Origin: UBA2421 sp964641895
GTDB lineage: Bacteria; Planctomycetota; Phycisphaerae; Tepidisphaerales; Tepidisphaeraceae
Direction: 5' to 3'
DNA length: 31,957 nt
NCBI GenBank assembly: GCA_964641895.1
Contig: CAZXLA010000021.1
Span: 1 to 31,957, forward strand
This document shows positions 7,810 through 15,820 of this stretch, in pieces; the stretch's first letter is position 1; each line of letters opens with the position of its first letter. A program made the position numbers and the translations under genes. The notes beneath the pieces are model-generated. The model searched no databases, was not told the DNA's origin, and was given only the letters and a program-made list of their open reading frames with translations.

Positions 7810-9624
7810 ATGGTCATGGTAACCAGGCAGCACGACAAATCAGCCGACATGCCGCGCTCGGAATATCCGCGCCCTCAGTTTGTGCGCGCCGAGTGGCTAT
7901 GCCTCAACGGTCGCTGGCAGTTCGAAATTGATGTCGGCAACAGCGGGCTGGAACGTGGGCTGCGCGATCGCGAACTGTCGGGGAGCATCGTCGTCCCATT
8001 TTGCCCGGAATCGAAGCTGTCAGAAGTAGGGAACACAGATTTCCTCAACGCCGTGTGGTATCGCCGCGCGATGCAGATCCCGAAGAAGTGGGCTGGCCAA
8101 CGGCTGCTGCTGCATTTCCAGGCGGTGGATGAAGAAGCGACCGTGTGGGTGAACGGCCAGGAAGTAGCCCGGCACCGCGGGGGGTGGACGCCGTTCACGG
8201 CAGAGATTTCCGATGTAGTGAAAGCCGGCGACACCGCGACGATCGTCGTGCGCGCCCGCGACGACATGCGCCGCCCCAAGCCACGCGGCAAGCAGGCGGC
8301 CGCGTTCGCCAACAATGGCTGCGATTACACACGCACCACGGGCATCTGGCAGACCGTGTGGCTCGAGCCTGTGCCGCAAACTTATTTGAAGCGCTGCCGC
8401 ATCACGCCCGATCTGCCCAATGCCGCGTTCCACCTCGATCAGCCCGTGTGCGGGAACACAACCAGGATGTCGGCGCGAGCGACGCTGCTCTCGGGCGATA
8501 CCGAATTGGCGCGCATCACGACCGCGCTCAACGGCTCAAGCAGTGGGCGAATGACGCTACAAGTGCCCGAGGGCCATGTGCGACCGTGGTCGCCGGCGGC
8601 GCCATTCCTTTACAAGTTGCGGCTGGAACTGCTCAATCACGATGCATCCGTCGTCGACACCGTAGAAAGCTACGCCGGCCTGCGCTCGATCAGCATCGAC
8701 GGCAAAGCCGTGAAGCTCAACGGCGAAACGCTGTTCCAGCGGCTGGTGCTCGATCAGGGATTTTATTCCGACGGCATCCTCACCGCGCCCAGCGATGAGG
8801 CACTGATTCAGGACATCACGCTATCCATCGAAGCCGGCTTCAACGGCGCGCGGCTTCACCAGAAAGTGTTCGAAGAACGGTTCCTCTATCACGCCGACCG
8901 ACTTGGTTACCTCTGCTGGGGCGAGTTCCCCGACTGGGGCATGTGGGGCAACGATGTGCTGCACGATAACCAACCCGGCGCCGCCGTTGCGGCGCAGTGG
9001 CTGGAGGAACTGGAGCGCGACTACTCGCACCCGAGCATCATTGGGTGGTGCCCGCTGAACGAAACGCGCCAGCCGATGACCGATCGGCACGCGGCGCTCA
9101 ACGATATCACCGCCGCTATGTTCCTGGCCACCAAGGCGATGGACATCACTCGCCCGGTCATCGATGCTTCCGGCTACGCGCACCGCATGCCAGAGACCGA
9201 TATTTACGACAGCCACAACTACGAGCAGGATCCGCAAAAATTCCGCGAGCAGCTCGCCGGTTTGGCCCAGGGCAAGCCGTATATCAATCTCACGGACGAA
9301 CGGCCGATGTCGTGCGCGTATCGCGGGCAGCCGTACTTTATCAGCGAGTTCGGCGGAACTTGGTGGTGCGATGAAGCGCCCAAGGGCGCTTCGTGGGGTT
9401 ACGGCCAGCGCGCCGGCTCGCGCGCCGAGGCGCAGAATCGCATCGAAGCGCTCATGAAGGTGCTGCTCGATAACCCCGACATGTTCGGCTACTGCTACAC
9501 GCAGCTTACCGATGTGTTTCAGGAGATGAACGGGCTGTACACATTTGACCGCCGGCCGAAGTTTGATCTGGCGCACATCCGGGCCGTGCAGCAATCGCCG
9601 GCGGCGATCGAACGCAAGCGATAG
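7810..9624 (+). CDS. GH2-family glycoside hydrolase
   Basis: This 604-residue protein has the GH2 order: jelly-roll sugar-binding domain (about 20-200), an immunoglobulin-like domain (about 200-310) and a TIM barrel. Catalytic acid/base E418 lies in WCPLNE and nucleophile E513 in FISEFGG; RDYSHPSIIGW precedes the first as usual. GH2 enzymes are retaining exo-glycosidases (beta-galactosidase, beta-glucuronidase, beta-mannosidase, alpha-L-arabinopyranosidase). No signal peptide is visible, so it should act in the cytoplasm on imported oligosaccharides, next to the importer genes that follow. It is somewhat shorter than LacZ-type enzymes. The start is uncertain: ATGs at 7810, 7816 and 7849 are all possible and none has a good ribosome site. 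Confidence 0.88.
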   Translation: MVMVTRQHDKSADMPRSEYPRPQFVRAEWLCLNGRWQFEIDVGNSGLERGLRDRELSGSIVVPFCPESKLSEVGNTDFLNAVWYRRAMQIPKKWAGQRLLLHFQAVDEEATVWVNGQEVARHRGGWTPFTAEISDVVKAGDTATIVVRARDDMRRPKPRGKQAAAFANNGCDYTRTTGIWQTVWLEPVPQTYLKRCRITPDLPNAAFHLDQPVCGNTTRMSARATLLSGDTELARITTALNGSSSGRMTLQVPEGHVRPWSPAAPFLYKLRLELLNHDASVVDTVESYAGLRSISIDGKAVKLNGETLFQRLVLDQGFYSDGILTAPSDEALIQDITLSIEAGFNGARLHQKVFEERFLYHADRLGYLCWGEFPDWGMWGNDVLHDNQPGAAVAAQWLEELERDYSHPSIIGWCPLNETRQPMTDRHAALNDITAAMFLATKAMDITRPVIDASGYAHRMPETDIYDSHNYEQDPQKFREQLAGLAQGKPYINLTDERPMSCAYRGQPYFISEFGGTWWCDEAPKGASWGYGQRAGSRAEAQNRIEALMKVLLDNPDMFGYCYTQLTDVFQEMNGLYTFDRRPKFDLAHIRAVQQSPAAIERKR

Positions 9625-9640
9625 CGCACGCAAAACAACC

Positions 9641-10918
9641 GTGGGCAGGGACGAACGCTCAATTTCTCGTCGGGATTTCGCCCGCACGGCCGCAGCCGCC
9701 GCGCTGGCGGTGGTGGGGTGCGAACGGCGCAGTTCTTTGGCGATCCATCTGCGATTCTGGAACGGCTTCACCGGCCCCGACGGCCGCACCATGCTGCGCA
9801 TCATCAAGCAATTTAATCAGCAGCATGAGAACATTCAAGTCACCATGCAGCGGATGGACTGGGGCACCTACTACAACAAACTTTTCGTCGCCGGGCTTGG
9901 TGATCGCGCGCCGGATGTTTTCGTGCTGCACAGCGACCAGATCGATCGCTTCTACCGCGCCGGTTTGATGACGCCGATCGACGCGATGCTCACCGACGGC
10001 CGCGTGCCGATGGACGATCTCGATCCGAACGTGCTGGCCAAAACCAGTCGCGCCGGCAAGCACTACGCGCTGCCGCTGGACGTTCATCCACTGGGAATGT
10101 TCTACAACCGCAGGTTGTTCGCCGACGCCGGCATTGCCAAAGCGCCGCAGACGCAGAAAGAGTTTGTTGAAGCGCTCCATCGCCTCAAACGTGCCGGCGA
10201 CGGCGGGGTCGCGCAGTGGGGCTTCGTCCTGGGCTGGTTTCGCGTGATCATGTACAGCATCATGAGCCAATACGGCGGGCGCATCTTCGACGACGCCACC
10301 GGGGCATTAACACTCGACTCGCCGGCCTGCCGTGAGGCGATGTCGTTCATGGCGGGGCTGATCGTCGAGCAAAAGCTCGTTCCAGAAATCGAGAACCTCG
10401 CCGGCATGATCGGCTTCAGGCAAGGCCGCGTCGCAATGGTGTGGGAGGGAATTTTCATGTTGCCCGAGTTGCGGCGGCAAACCGATCTTGAATTTGGCGC
10501 CGCGCCGCTGGTCATCGTCGGCAATCAACCGGCGGTGTGGGCCGGGACGCATAACCTGTGCATTCGCAACGGGCTGGATGACCGCCAGACCCGGGCGGCG
10601 ATGACGTTTCTAAAGTTTCTCTCCGATCACAGCCTCGACTGGGCCGACGGCGGGCAGATCCCTGTCCGCCGGTCGCTGCGGCAAACCGAACGCTTCGCCG
10701 CCATGACAGCACAAGCGGCATTCGCGACGCAAATTCCGTACGTAACGTACATGCCCAGCACGCCGTTTACGGTGGAGTATCAAGTGGAATTCGATTTGGC
10801 GTGCGACCGTGTGCTGCGCGGTAGCGCCACGCCGCAGGAGGCGCTGGCCGACGCGACGACCAACATTCAGCGCGTCATGACACGCTACGAGCATTGGAAC
10901 ACCGGGAGCGCGCCATGA
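9641..10918 (+). CDS. Sugar ABC transporter substrate-binding lipoprotein
   Basis: The GTG at 9641 is preferred because it puts a twin-arginine motif (SRRDF, R10-R11) at the N-terminus, followed by an Ala-rich hydrophobic run and a lipobox VVGC with C27 as lipid site; a longer frame upstream lies inside the GH2 gene. The 425-residue product has the extracellular solute-binding protein family 1 pattern: LRFWNGFTGPDGRTM, a KLFVAGLGDRAPDVF block, LDVHPLGMFYN and the aromatic-rich C-terminal lobe. It should capture an oligosaccharide outside the membrane and pass it to the two permeases that follow, with which it overlaps by 4 bp. Tat export of a folded binding protein is inferred from the signal. 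Confidence 0.85.
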   Translation: MGRDERSISRRDFARTAAAAALAVVGCERRSSLAIHLRFWNGFTGPDGRTMLRIIKQFNQQHENIQVTMQRMDWGTYYNKLFVAGLGDRAPDVFVLHSDQIDRFYRAGLMTPIDAMLTDGRVPMDDLDPNVLAKTSRAGKHYALPLDVHPLGMFYNRRLFADAGIAKAPQTQKEFVEALHRLKRAGDGGVAQWGFVLGWFRVIMYSIMSQYGGRIFDDATGALTLDSPACREAMSFMAGLIVEQKLVPEIENLAGMIGFRQGRVAMVWEGIFMLPELRRQTDLEFGAAPLVIVGNQPAVWAGTHNLCIRNGLDDRQTRAAMTFLKFLSDHSLDWADGGQIPVRRSLRQTERFAAMTAQAAFATQIPYVTYMPSTPFTVEYQVEFDLACDRVLRGSATPQEALADATTNIQRVMTRYEHWNTGSAP

Positions 10919-11778
10919 TCCGCCGGCGTTGGGCAGGGTATCTGTTTCTGCTTCCGTACCTGACGCTCTTCGGCGCGTTTCTGCTCGGCCCGCTCATCTA
11001 CGGGCTGGTGTTGAGTTTCATGCAGTACGACATGCTCTCGCCAGAACCGGCGAAGTTCATCGGGATGGAAAACTATTCCGAGGCGCTGGGCGATGCGTAT
11101 TTCTGGAAATCGCTGCGCGCCACCACGCTGTTTGTCGTGATGAGCGTGCCGATCACCATCCCGCTGGCGCTGCTCTTGGCGGTGGCCGTGGAAGCGGTCA
11201 ACGGCAAGCGGCAGATGTTCTACCGTATTGCGATTTTTGCCCCGAGCGTGGTCTCTGTCAGTGTCGTCAGTCTTATCTGGCGATGGTTTTACAACAAAGA
11301 ATTCGGCCTGCTTAACGCGCTGTTGGCGCCGCTCGGCGTCGAACCGATCGGCTGGTTGAATACTCCGCTGACGGCGATGACGGGCATCGTCGTGATGACG
11401 CTGTGGTGGACCATCGGCGGGCCAATGCTGGTGCTGCTGGCAGGGTTGAAGCAGATCCCGGCGCAATATTACGAGGCCGCCGCCATCGACGGCGCCGTTG
11501 GTTGGCGCGCGTTCGCGCGCATCACGCTACCGCTCCTGCGGCCGGCGCTGCTGTTTTCGCTGGTGATGAATCTCATCGGCGCGTTCCAGGTGTTCGGCCA
11601 GCCGTTCATCCTCACCGGCGGCGGGCCGGAACTCGGCACGCGCGTCGCGATGCAATACATCTATCAAACCGCGTTCCAGTTCTACCGCCTCGGCTACGGC
11701 GCGGCGATGAGCTGGCTGCTGTTTCTGGTGATCGCCGTCTTCGCCGCCTTTCAATTTCGCATGATGCGTGAACGATGA
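10915..11778 (+). CDS. Sugar ABC transporter permease, MalF/UgpA type
   Basis: ATG 10915 has GGGAG a few bases upstream and overlaps the binding-protein stop (ATGA). The 287-residue product has about six membrane segments and the permease EAA loop (EAAAIDGAVGWRAFARITLP), which docks an ATPase. The N-terminal LFLLPYLTLFGAFLLGPLIY and the segment FQVFGQPFILTGGGP are typical of MalF-like sugar permeases (CUT1 class). It pairs with the next gene to form the membrane channel. An upstream TTG at 10894 in the same frame is unlikely because it lacks a ribosome site. Confidence 0.92.
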   Translation: MIRRRWAGYLFLLPYLTLFGAFLLGPLIYGLVLSFMQYDMLSPEPAKFIGMENYSEALGDAYFWKSLRATTLFVVMSVPITIPLALLLAVAVEAVNGKRQMFYRIAIFAPSVVSVSVVSLIWRWFYNKEFGLLNALLAPLGVEPIGWLNTPLTAMTGIVVMTLWWTIGGPMLVLLAGLKQIPAQYYEAAAIDGAVGWRAFARITLPLLRPALLFSLVMNLIGAFQVFGQPFILTGGGPELGTRVAMQYIYQTAFQFYRLGYGAAMSWLLFLVIAVFAAFQFRMMRER

Positions 11779-12596
11779 ACAACCGGTTTTCCAAACTCGA
11801 GATCATCGCCGTCCTCGCGGCGTTCCTCGGCATTGCGCCCGTCGTGCTGATGATCCTTACGTCTTTCAAGCCCGACGGCGAAGTGGTGAAATTTGAGAGC
11901 ATACTTCCCAAGACGCCGACGCTGGAAAACTACCGGCACATCGCCGCCAACCCCGAAGAAGTGCCGATTCTGCGTTGGCTGTTCAACAGCGTGTTTGTGT
12001 CGACGTCCGTCACACTGCTAGTGGTGACGGTGACGTCGCTGGCGGCCTACGCGCTGGCGCGCGTTCAGCCGCCAGGCGGGCGGGTGATCTTCACGCTGTC
12101 GCTGGCGTGCATGATGGTGCCCGGCCAGATTCTGCTGGTGCCGCTATACATGATTCTGAACAAGCTCGGCTGGATCGATACGCCGCTGGCGCTCATTCTG
12201 CCGCACGGCGCCAGCGCGTTCGGCGTGTTTTTGCTGCATGCGTTCTTCAAGTCAGTTCCGAGAGAACTCGAAGAAGCCGCCGCCATTGACGGCTGCTCGA
12301 TGCTGCGCATCTATTGGCACGTGATGCTGCCGATCTCGCGACCGGTGCTGGCCACGTTGGCGATATTCGTGTTTCTGGGTTCTTGGAACGATTTCCTCTC
12401 GCCGCTGGTGTTCACCGACTCGGTGGAACAATTCACGCTGCCGGTGGGTGTCGCGTTATTTCAATCCAGCTACGCCAGCGAGTACGGCCTGACCTTCGCC
12501 GCGTGCGTCATCTGCACATTGCCGGTGCTGCTGCTCTTCGCGATTTTCAGCAGGCAGATTATGGCGGGAATGGTCGCTGGTGCACTAAAAGATTGA
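11775..12596 (+). CDS. Sugar ABC transporter permease, MalG/UgpE type
   Basis: This 273-residue membrane protein overlaps the previous permease by 4 bp. It has six predicted membrane segments, the EAA loop EEAAAIDGCSMLRIYWHVML and the SWNDFLSPLVF segment seen in MalG-like permeases. With the MalF-type partner and the lipoprotein it makes a CUT1 sugar importer. No ABC ATPase gene is present before or after it in this window, so the pump must use an ATPase encoded elsewhere, as with MsmX-type shared ATPases; that is inference. It is the last gene of the operon. Confidence 0.92.
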   Translation: MNNRFSKLEIIAVLAAFLGIAPVVLMILTSFKPDGEVVKFESILPKTPTLENYRHIAANPEEVPILRWLFNSVFVSTSVTLLVVTVTSLAAYALARVQPPGGRVIFTLSLACMMVPGQILLVPLYMILNKLGWIDTPLALILPHGASAFGVFLLHAFFKSVPRELEEAAAIDGCSMLRIYWHVMLPISRPVLATLAIFVFLGSWNDFLSPLVFTDSVEQFTLPVGVALFQSSYASEYGLTFAACVICTLPVLLLFAIFSRQIMAGMVAGALKD

Positions 12597-12685
12597 CCTT
12601 CGCCGCGCAACCTTTCCAAGGGTGTAGCGCGCCAGCCGGGTAGATTTTGTAGAATGCGTTGATAACCCTGGCATGGAGGCCTTTG

Positions 12686-13245
12686 ATGGACTTTTCTTCG
12701 CTTTCGCCCCGTGAACGTCTTGCAGCCGAACAGGCGGTGTTGACCCTTCAAGCGCTGGACAAAGCGGCCGATGATGCACCGCACGGTCAGGGGTTTACCT
12801 GTCTTGAAGCGGTTATCCTGGACAAGGGGATGCAGCATCTGCGAGACATGTTGACCGCCGCCGCCGGCGCCCGAGACGAGGCAAAAAAAAAGGGGCCTGC
12901 ATCCGCCCCTGCTCTTGCGGCGGCAAGACGAAGTTCAAAGCGTGCGACGAGCGTTGCATCCTGAGCGTCGTCGGGCATATCACCGTTGCGCGTCGCCGGT
13001 ATCACTGTCGGGCATGTCACCGCGGGGTTATTCCGCTGGACGACTGGGGTGATGTGAACGCGCGTTCGATCACGCCGGGCGCGAGACGATTGCTGGCCTT
13101 GGCGGGGACGAGTTGGTCGTTCGATCGAGCGTCAAAGAACCTCGCGGAGTTTTCGCACCTCACGGTTTCTGATGACACCATCGAACGCGTCTGTCAGGAA
13201 GAAGGTGAAGACGTGTATTGCTCACAGAGAACGGGCCGGGACTGA
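12686..13245 (+). mobile_element. ISKra4-like transposase, frameshifted and 3'-truncated
   Basis: Frame one (ATG 12686) encodes MDFSSLSPRERLAAEQAVLT and a helical N-terminal region, through an A9 run at 12883-12891. In the -1 frame the protein continues with a zinc ribbon (CSCGGK ... YHCRACHRG) and then ITPGARRLLALAGTSWSFDR and LTVSDDTIERVCQEEG, the conserved central part of ISKra4-family transposases. The frame stops at 13245 with the unrelated tail CSQRTGRD; the catalytic region of the usual 400-plus-residue protein is missing. No terminal inverted repeats could be assigned. The remnant therefore cannot transpose by itself. It faces the truncated 3' end of the hrpA-like gene. Confidence 0.75.
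12883..12910 (+). promoter_or_regulatory. Candidate -1 programmed frameshift signal
   Basis: In the first frame the codons read GCA AAA AAA AAG, containing the slippery heptamer A-AAA-AAG. A 6-bp hairpin (AGGGGC 12891-12896, 8-nt loop, GCCCCT 12905-12910) follows at once. Slipping back one base joins the two transposase frames exactly. ISKra4 relatives with two frames are known; the stem starts closer to the slip site than usual, and a simple indel in an A9 run is the alternative. Confidence 0.55.
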
Positions 13246-13389
13246 TAGGGCCACCGCCTATGACGAGCGGCGAGAGTCAGCGACCCGATTCCTGCAATCA
13301 CACCACTGGTCGCGGACGCTTGCGGCTCGTCATTCGGGCCACATGCGGTCGCCCTGTGAAAAAACGCCATGAGATTCCGCACGAACAAC

Positions 13390-15117
13390 TCACCGCCGGG
13401 GAGCACCGCTGCGCTCCGCGCGAGCGCGCCCCCGCCTGCGCTGCCGCGGGAGCGCAATCTCCGCCACGATCTGCCTTAATTGATGATGCACCTCGTGCCA
13501 CTCACGCAATCGCACGTAGCTGAGGAACTCGGCCTTGCACAGCTTGCGAAGCTGATTGTGCGATAAGTGTTGGGCGCGATCGTGATAGTAGTCCCAAAGT
13601 TTTAAATAGCTGATGAAATCGCTCTGGTCGTCCTTGAAACGCTGGTGATGGGAATCGGCCGAGTCGGCTTTATCCAGCGGGCGCTCGCGCGGGTCTTGTA
13701 CGCTCAGCGCCGCGGCGATGATGAGCACCTCGACCAGGCAATCTTCATCGACGGCGGCGAGAACCATTCGGCCGATGCGCGGGTCGACCGGCAACCGCGC
13801 CAGCTTGTACCCGGTTGGCGTGAGCGCGTTGTTCTCATCGATCGCGCCCAGCTCGTGCAGCGTGGCGTAGCCGTCGCGCACCAGCCGCGGGTCGGGGGGA
13901 TCCATGAACGGGAACTGGCTCACCTCGCCCAGTCGCAGCGCCGCCATCTGCAAAATGACGGCGGCGAGGTTGGTACGGAGGATTTCCGGCTGAGTAAACT
14001 CCTCGCGGCGGGCGAAGTCGTCTTCGCTATAGAGCCGAACGCAAACCCCCGGCCCGGTTCGCCCGCACCGGCCCGCACGCTGGTTGGCGCTGGCGCGGCT
14101 GATCTTTTCGATCGGCAGCCGCTGCACCTTCGTTCGGGCGGCGTAGCGGCTCATGCGGGCCAAGCCGGGGTCGATCACGTAACGAATGCCGGGCACGGTC
14201 ACGCTGGTTTCAGCTACGTTGGTTGCCAGAACAATGCGCCGCTGCGGGCTGGTCTGGAACACCTGCATCTGCTCGTCAAAGTTCAGGCGGGCATACAACG
14301 GAAGAATTTGCGTTTGCGGCGGATGATGTTTGCGAAGCAACTCGGCGACATCGCGAATGTCGCGCTCGCCGGGAAGGAAAATCAACACATCGCCGGGCCC
14401 GCACGCCGCCACCTCGTCCACCGCGGCGAGGATTGCATCGGGCATCTGCAGTTCTTCTTCTTCCGGGTCGCCACTGGTGAGCGGGCGGTAACGCGTTTCC
14501 ACCGGAAACGTTCGGCCGGAAACTTCGAGCACTGGCGCATTGCTGAAGTGGCGGCTGAACCGCTGCGGGTCGATCGTGGCGCTGGTGATGATGAGCTTGA
14601 GATCAGGCCGTTTGGGCAGAAGTTGATTGAGGTAGCCGATGAGAAAATCAATATTGAGCGAACGCTCGTGGGCCTCATCAATAATAAGCGTATCGTACTG
14701 CCGCAGCAGCGGATCGCTTTGCGTCTCGGCCAGCAAAATGCCGTCGGTCATCAGCTTGATGTAACAATTGGGGGTCACATGATCGCTGAACCGAACCTTG
14801 TATCCGACCACATGGCCGATCGCGCTTTGCAGTTCGTGTGCAATGCGTACCGCGACCGACCGAGCCGCAATCCGCCGCGGCTGGGTGTGACCGATCAGCC
14901 CATCCACCCCGCGGCCGATTTCGAGACAGATCTTAGGCAATTGAGTCGTTTTACCCGACCCGGTTTCGCCGCAGAGGATGATGACCTGATGATTTTGGAT
15001 CGCCTTGGCGATTCTGTCGCGCTGTTGAACGACGGGCAGCGCATCATCAAACGTCGGCCGCGGCAAAAGGCGACGTCGCTCGGCGGGGGAGAGGCGTTGA
15101 ATGGGGCGATCAGACAC
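13390..15117 (-). CDS. hrpA: HrpA-type DEAH RNA helicase, C-terminally truncated
   Basis: The 575-residue product has the full DEAH helicase core: Walker A GETGSGKTT (50-58), DEAH (147-150), SAT (179-181) and QRAGRCGR (346-353), followed by the winged-helix and ratchet regions. The last family-like residues are LSYVRLREWHEVHHQLRQIV; in HrpA proteins (about 1300 residues) this point lies near the middle and several hundred more residues follow. Here the frame ends after an Arg-rich tail (PRQRRRGRARAERSGAPRR). Truncation next to a broken transposase gene suggests a deletion that removed both 3' ends. The helicase core may still be made. HrpA-type enzymes act on stalled or structured RNA; whether this one works is unknown. 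Confidence 0.8.
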   Translation of the reverse strand: MSDRPIQRLSPAERRRLLPRPTFDDALPVVQQRDRIAKAIQNHQVIILCGETGSGKTTQLPKICLEIGRGVDGLIGHTQPRRIAARSVAVRIAHELQSAIGHVVGYKVRFSDHVTPNCYIKLMTDGILLAETQSDPLLRQYDTLIIDEAHERSLNIDFLIGYLNQLLPKRPDLKLIITSATIDPQRFSRHFSNAPVLEVSGRTFPVETRYRPLTSGDPEEEELQMPDAILAAVDEVAACGPGDVLIFLPGERDIRDVAELLRKHHPPQTQILPLYARLNFDEQMQVFQTSPQRRIVLATNVAETSVTVPGIRYVIDPGLARMSRYAARTKVQRLPIEKISRASANQRAGRCGRTGPGVCVRLYSEDDFARREEFTQPEILRTNLAAVILQMAALRLGEVSQFPFMDPPDPRLVRDGYATLHELGAIDENNALTPTGYKLARLPVDPRIGRMVLAAVDEDCLVEVLIIAAALSVQDPRERPLDKADSADSHHQRFKDDQSDFISYLKLWDYYHDRAQHLSHNQLRKLCKAEFLSYVRLREWHEVHHQLRQIVAEIALPRQRRRGRARAERSGAPRR

Positions 15118-15204
15118 GCATCGCGAGAATAGCAGATGCCGGTCGGCTATTCATTACTGGTGATTTAAGCGATTTGCGTGATAAATTGTTGGTGGGAGAT
15201 CACC

Positions 15205-15348
15205 ATGACGTTATCTGACACACCTTTAATGACGACCGAAGCACTGCTTGCGATGCCGGATCACGGCATCATGCGAGAGCTGATTTGTGGAAAGCTGAGG
15301 GAGAAGCCCGTGACGCGCAGAAATTATCTTCATAGCACGTTTAATTAA
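15205..15348 (+). pseudogene. N-terminal stub of a Uma2-family endonuclease
   Basis: From ATG 15205, with GGGAG (15194-15198) upstream, the frame encodes 47 residues including MTTEALLAMPDHGIMRELIC and GKLREKPVTRRNYLHS, then TAA. This matches the N-terminus of Uma2 (DUF820) proteins, which typically read LLALPDDGxxRELIxGxLxExPM..R...H and are about 190-200 residues. The PD-(D/E)XK core is absent, and the following sequence holds hairpins and no recognisable continuation. Uma2 genes are often numerous and decaying in planctomycetes and cyanobacteria. Confidence 0.7.
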
Positions 15349-15418
15349 TACATATTATTTTGGACACGAAGTTGAACATGACGCTGTGCTTCACCCTGAG
15401 AGGATGAAAATTCCGTAC

Positions 15419-15534
15419 CATCGGCGTCTCGCCGATGATGCTTGTACTCAAGCATGGTCGCAACGGCGATATCGCGCTTCGGGAGAGCCGACACGAAAGT
15501 CAACGCGGTGTACCGCGTTCACAGGCGAGACGCC
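15419..15534. repeat. Cluster of four short perfect palindromes
   Basis: Four hairpins lie within 116 bp: CATCGGCG-TCT-CGCCGATG (15419-15437), ATGCTTG-TACT-CAAGCAT (15438-15455), AACGCGGT-GT-ACCGCGTT (15502-15519) and GGCG-AGA-CGCC (15524-15534). The first two touch each other. They sit in the roughly 470-bp gene-free stretch 15349-15820, between the Uma2 stub and the ketosynthase gene; apart from these and the repeat at 15680 I see nothing coding there. Confidence 0.6.
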
Positions 15535-15679
15535 CGTGCTGCGCCGCCTACCAACCACAACACCAAACCAGCGGCTATTTTCGAAGCAGAATCGAAGCAA
15601 CGACGATTGTTTGCAAAAGTGGAATCACTCGAAATTATTGAAGTGCACCTGCGAACATCGGCGGCTTGTAGGTCTTCTT

Positions 15680-15747
15680 CGTTTCTTCGATTCTTCGTGT
15701 CAATCTGAATTTTTGGTCAAGTAGTTACCACAACGAGCGTTAGACCC
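15680..15747 (+). repeat. Dispersed intergenic repeat, copy A
   Basis: This 68-bp stretch (key part CTTCGATTCTTCGTGT, then TCAATCTGAA and TTGGTCAAGTA) recurs at 19093-19161 in the same orientation with roughly 88-90% identity and one length difference. Both copies lie about 70-115 bp upstream of plus-strand genes. The origin is unknown. Confidence 0.75.
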
Positions 15748-15820
15748 AGCGAGCGAATGTTTCGTCGCCGGCCTTGCCGTGCGCGGTGTCGCGAGCGTAC
15801 AACGGTTGATCTTGTCACCC

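Noticed and set aside
13246..13389. Remainder of the ISKra4-like transposase in another frame
   Set aside because: Open frames exist here but show none of the expected downstream transposase motifs.
13645..15132. 495-codon plus-strand open frame
   Set aside because: It is the antisense of the HrpA helicase, which shows all helicase motifs; the plus frame has no recognisable domain.
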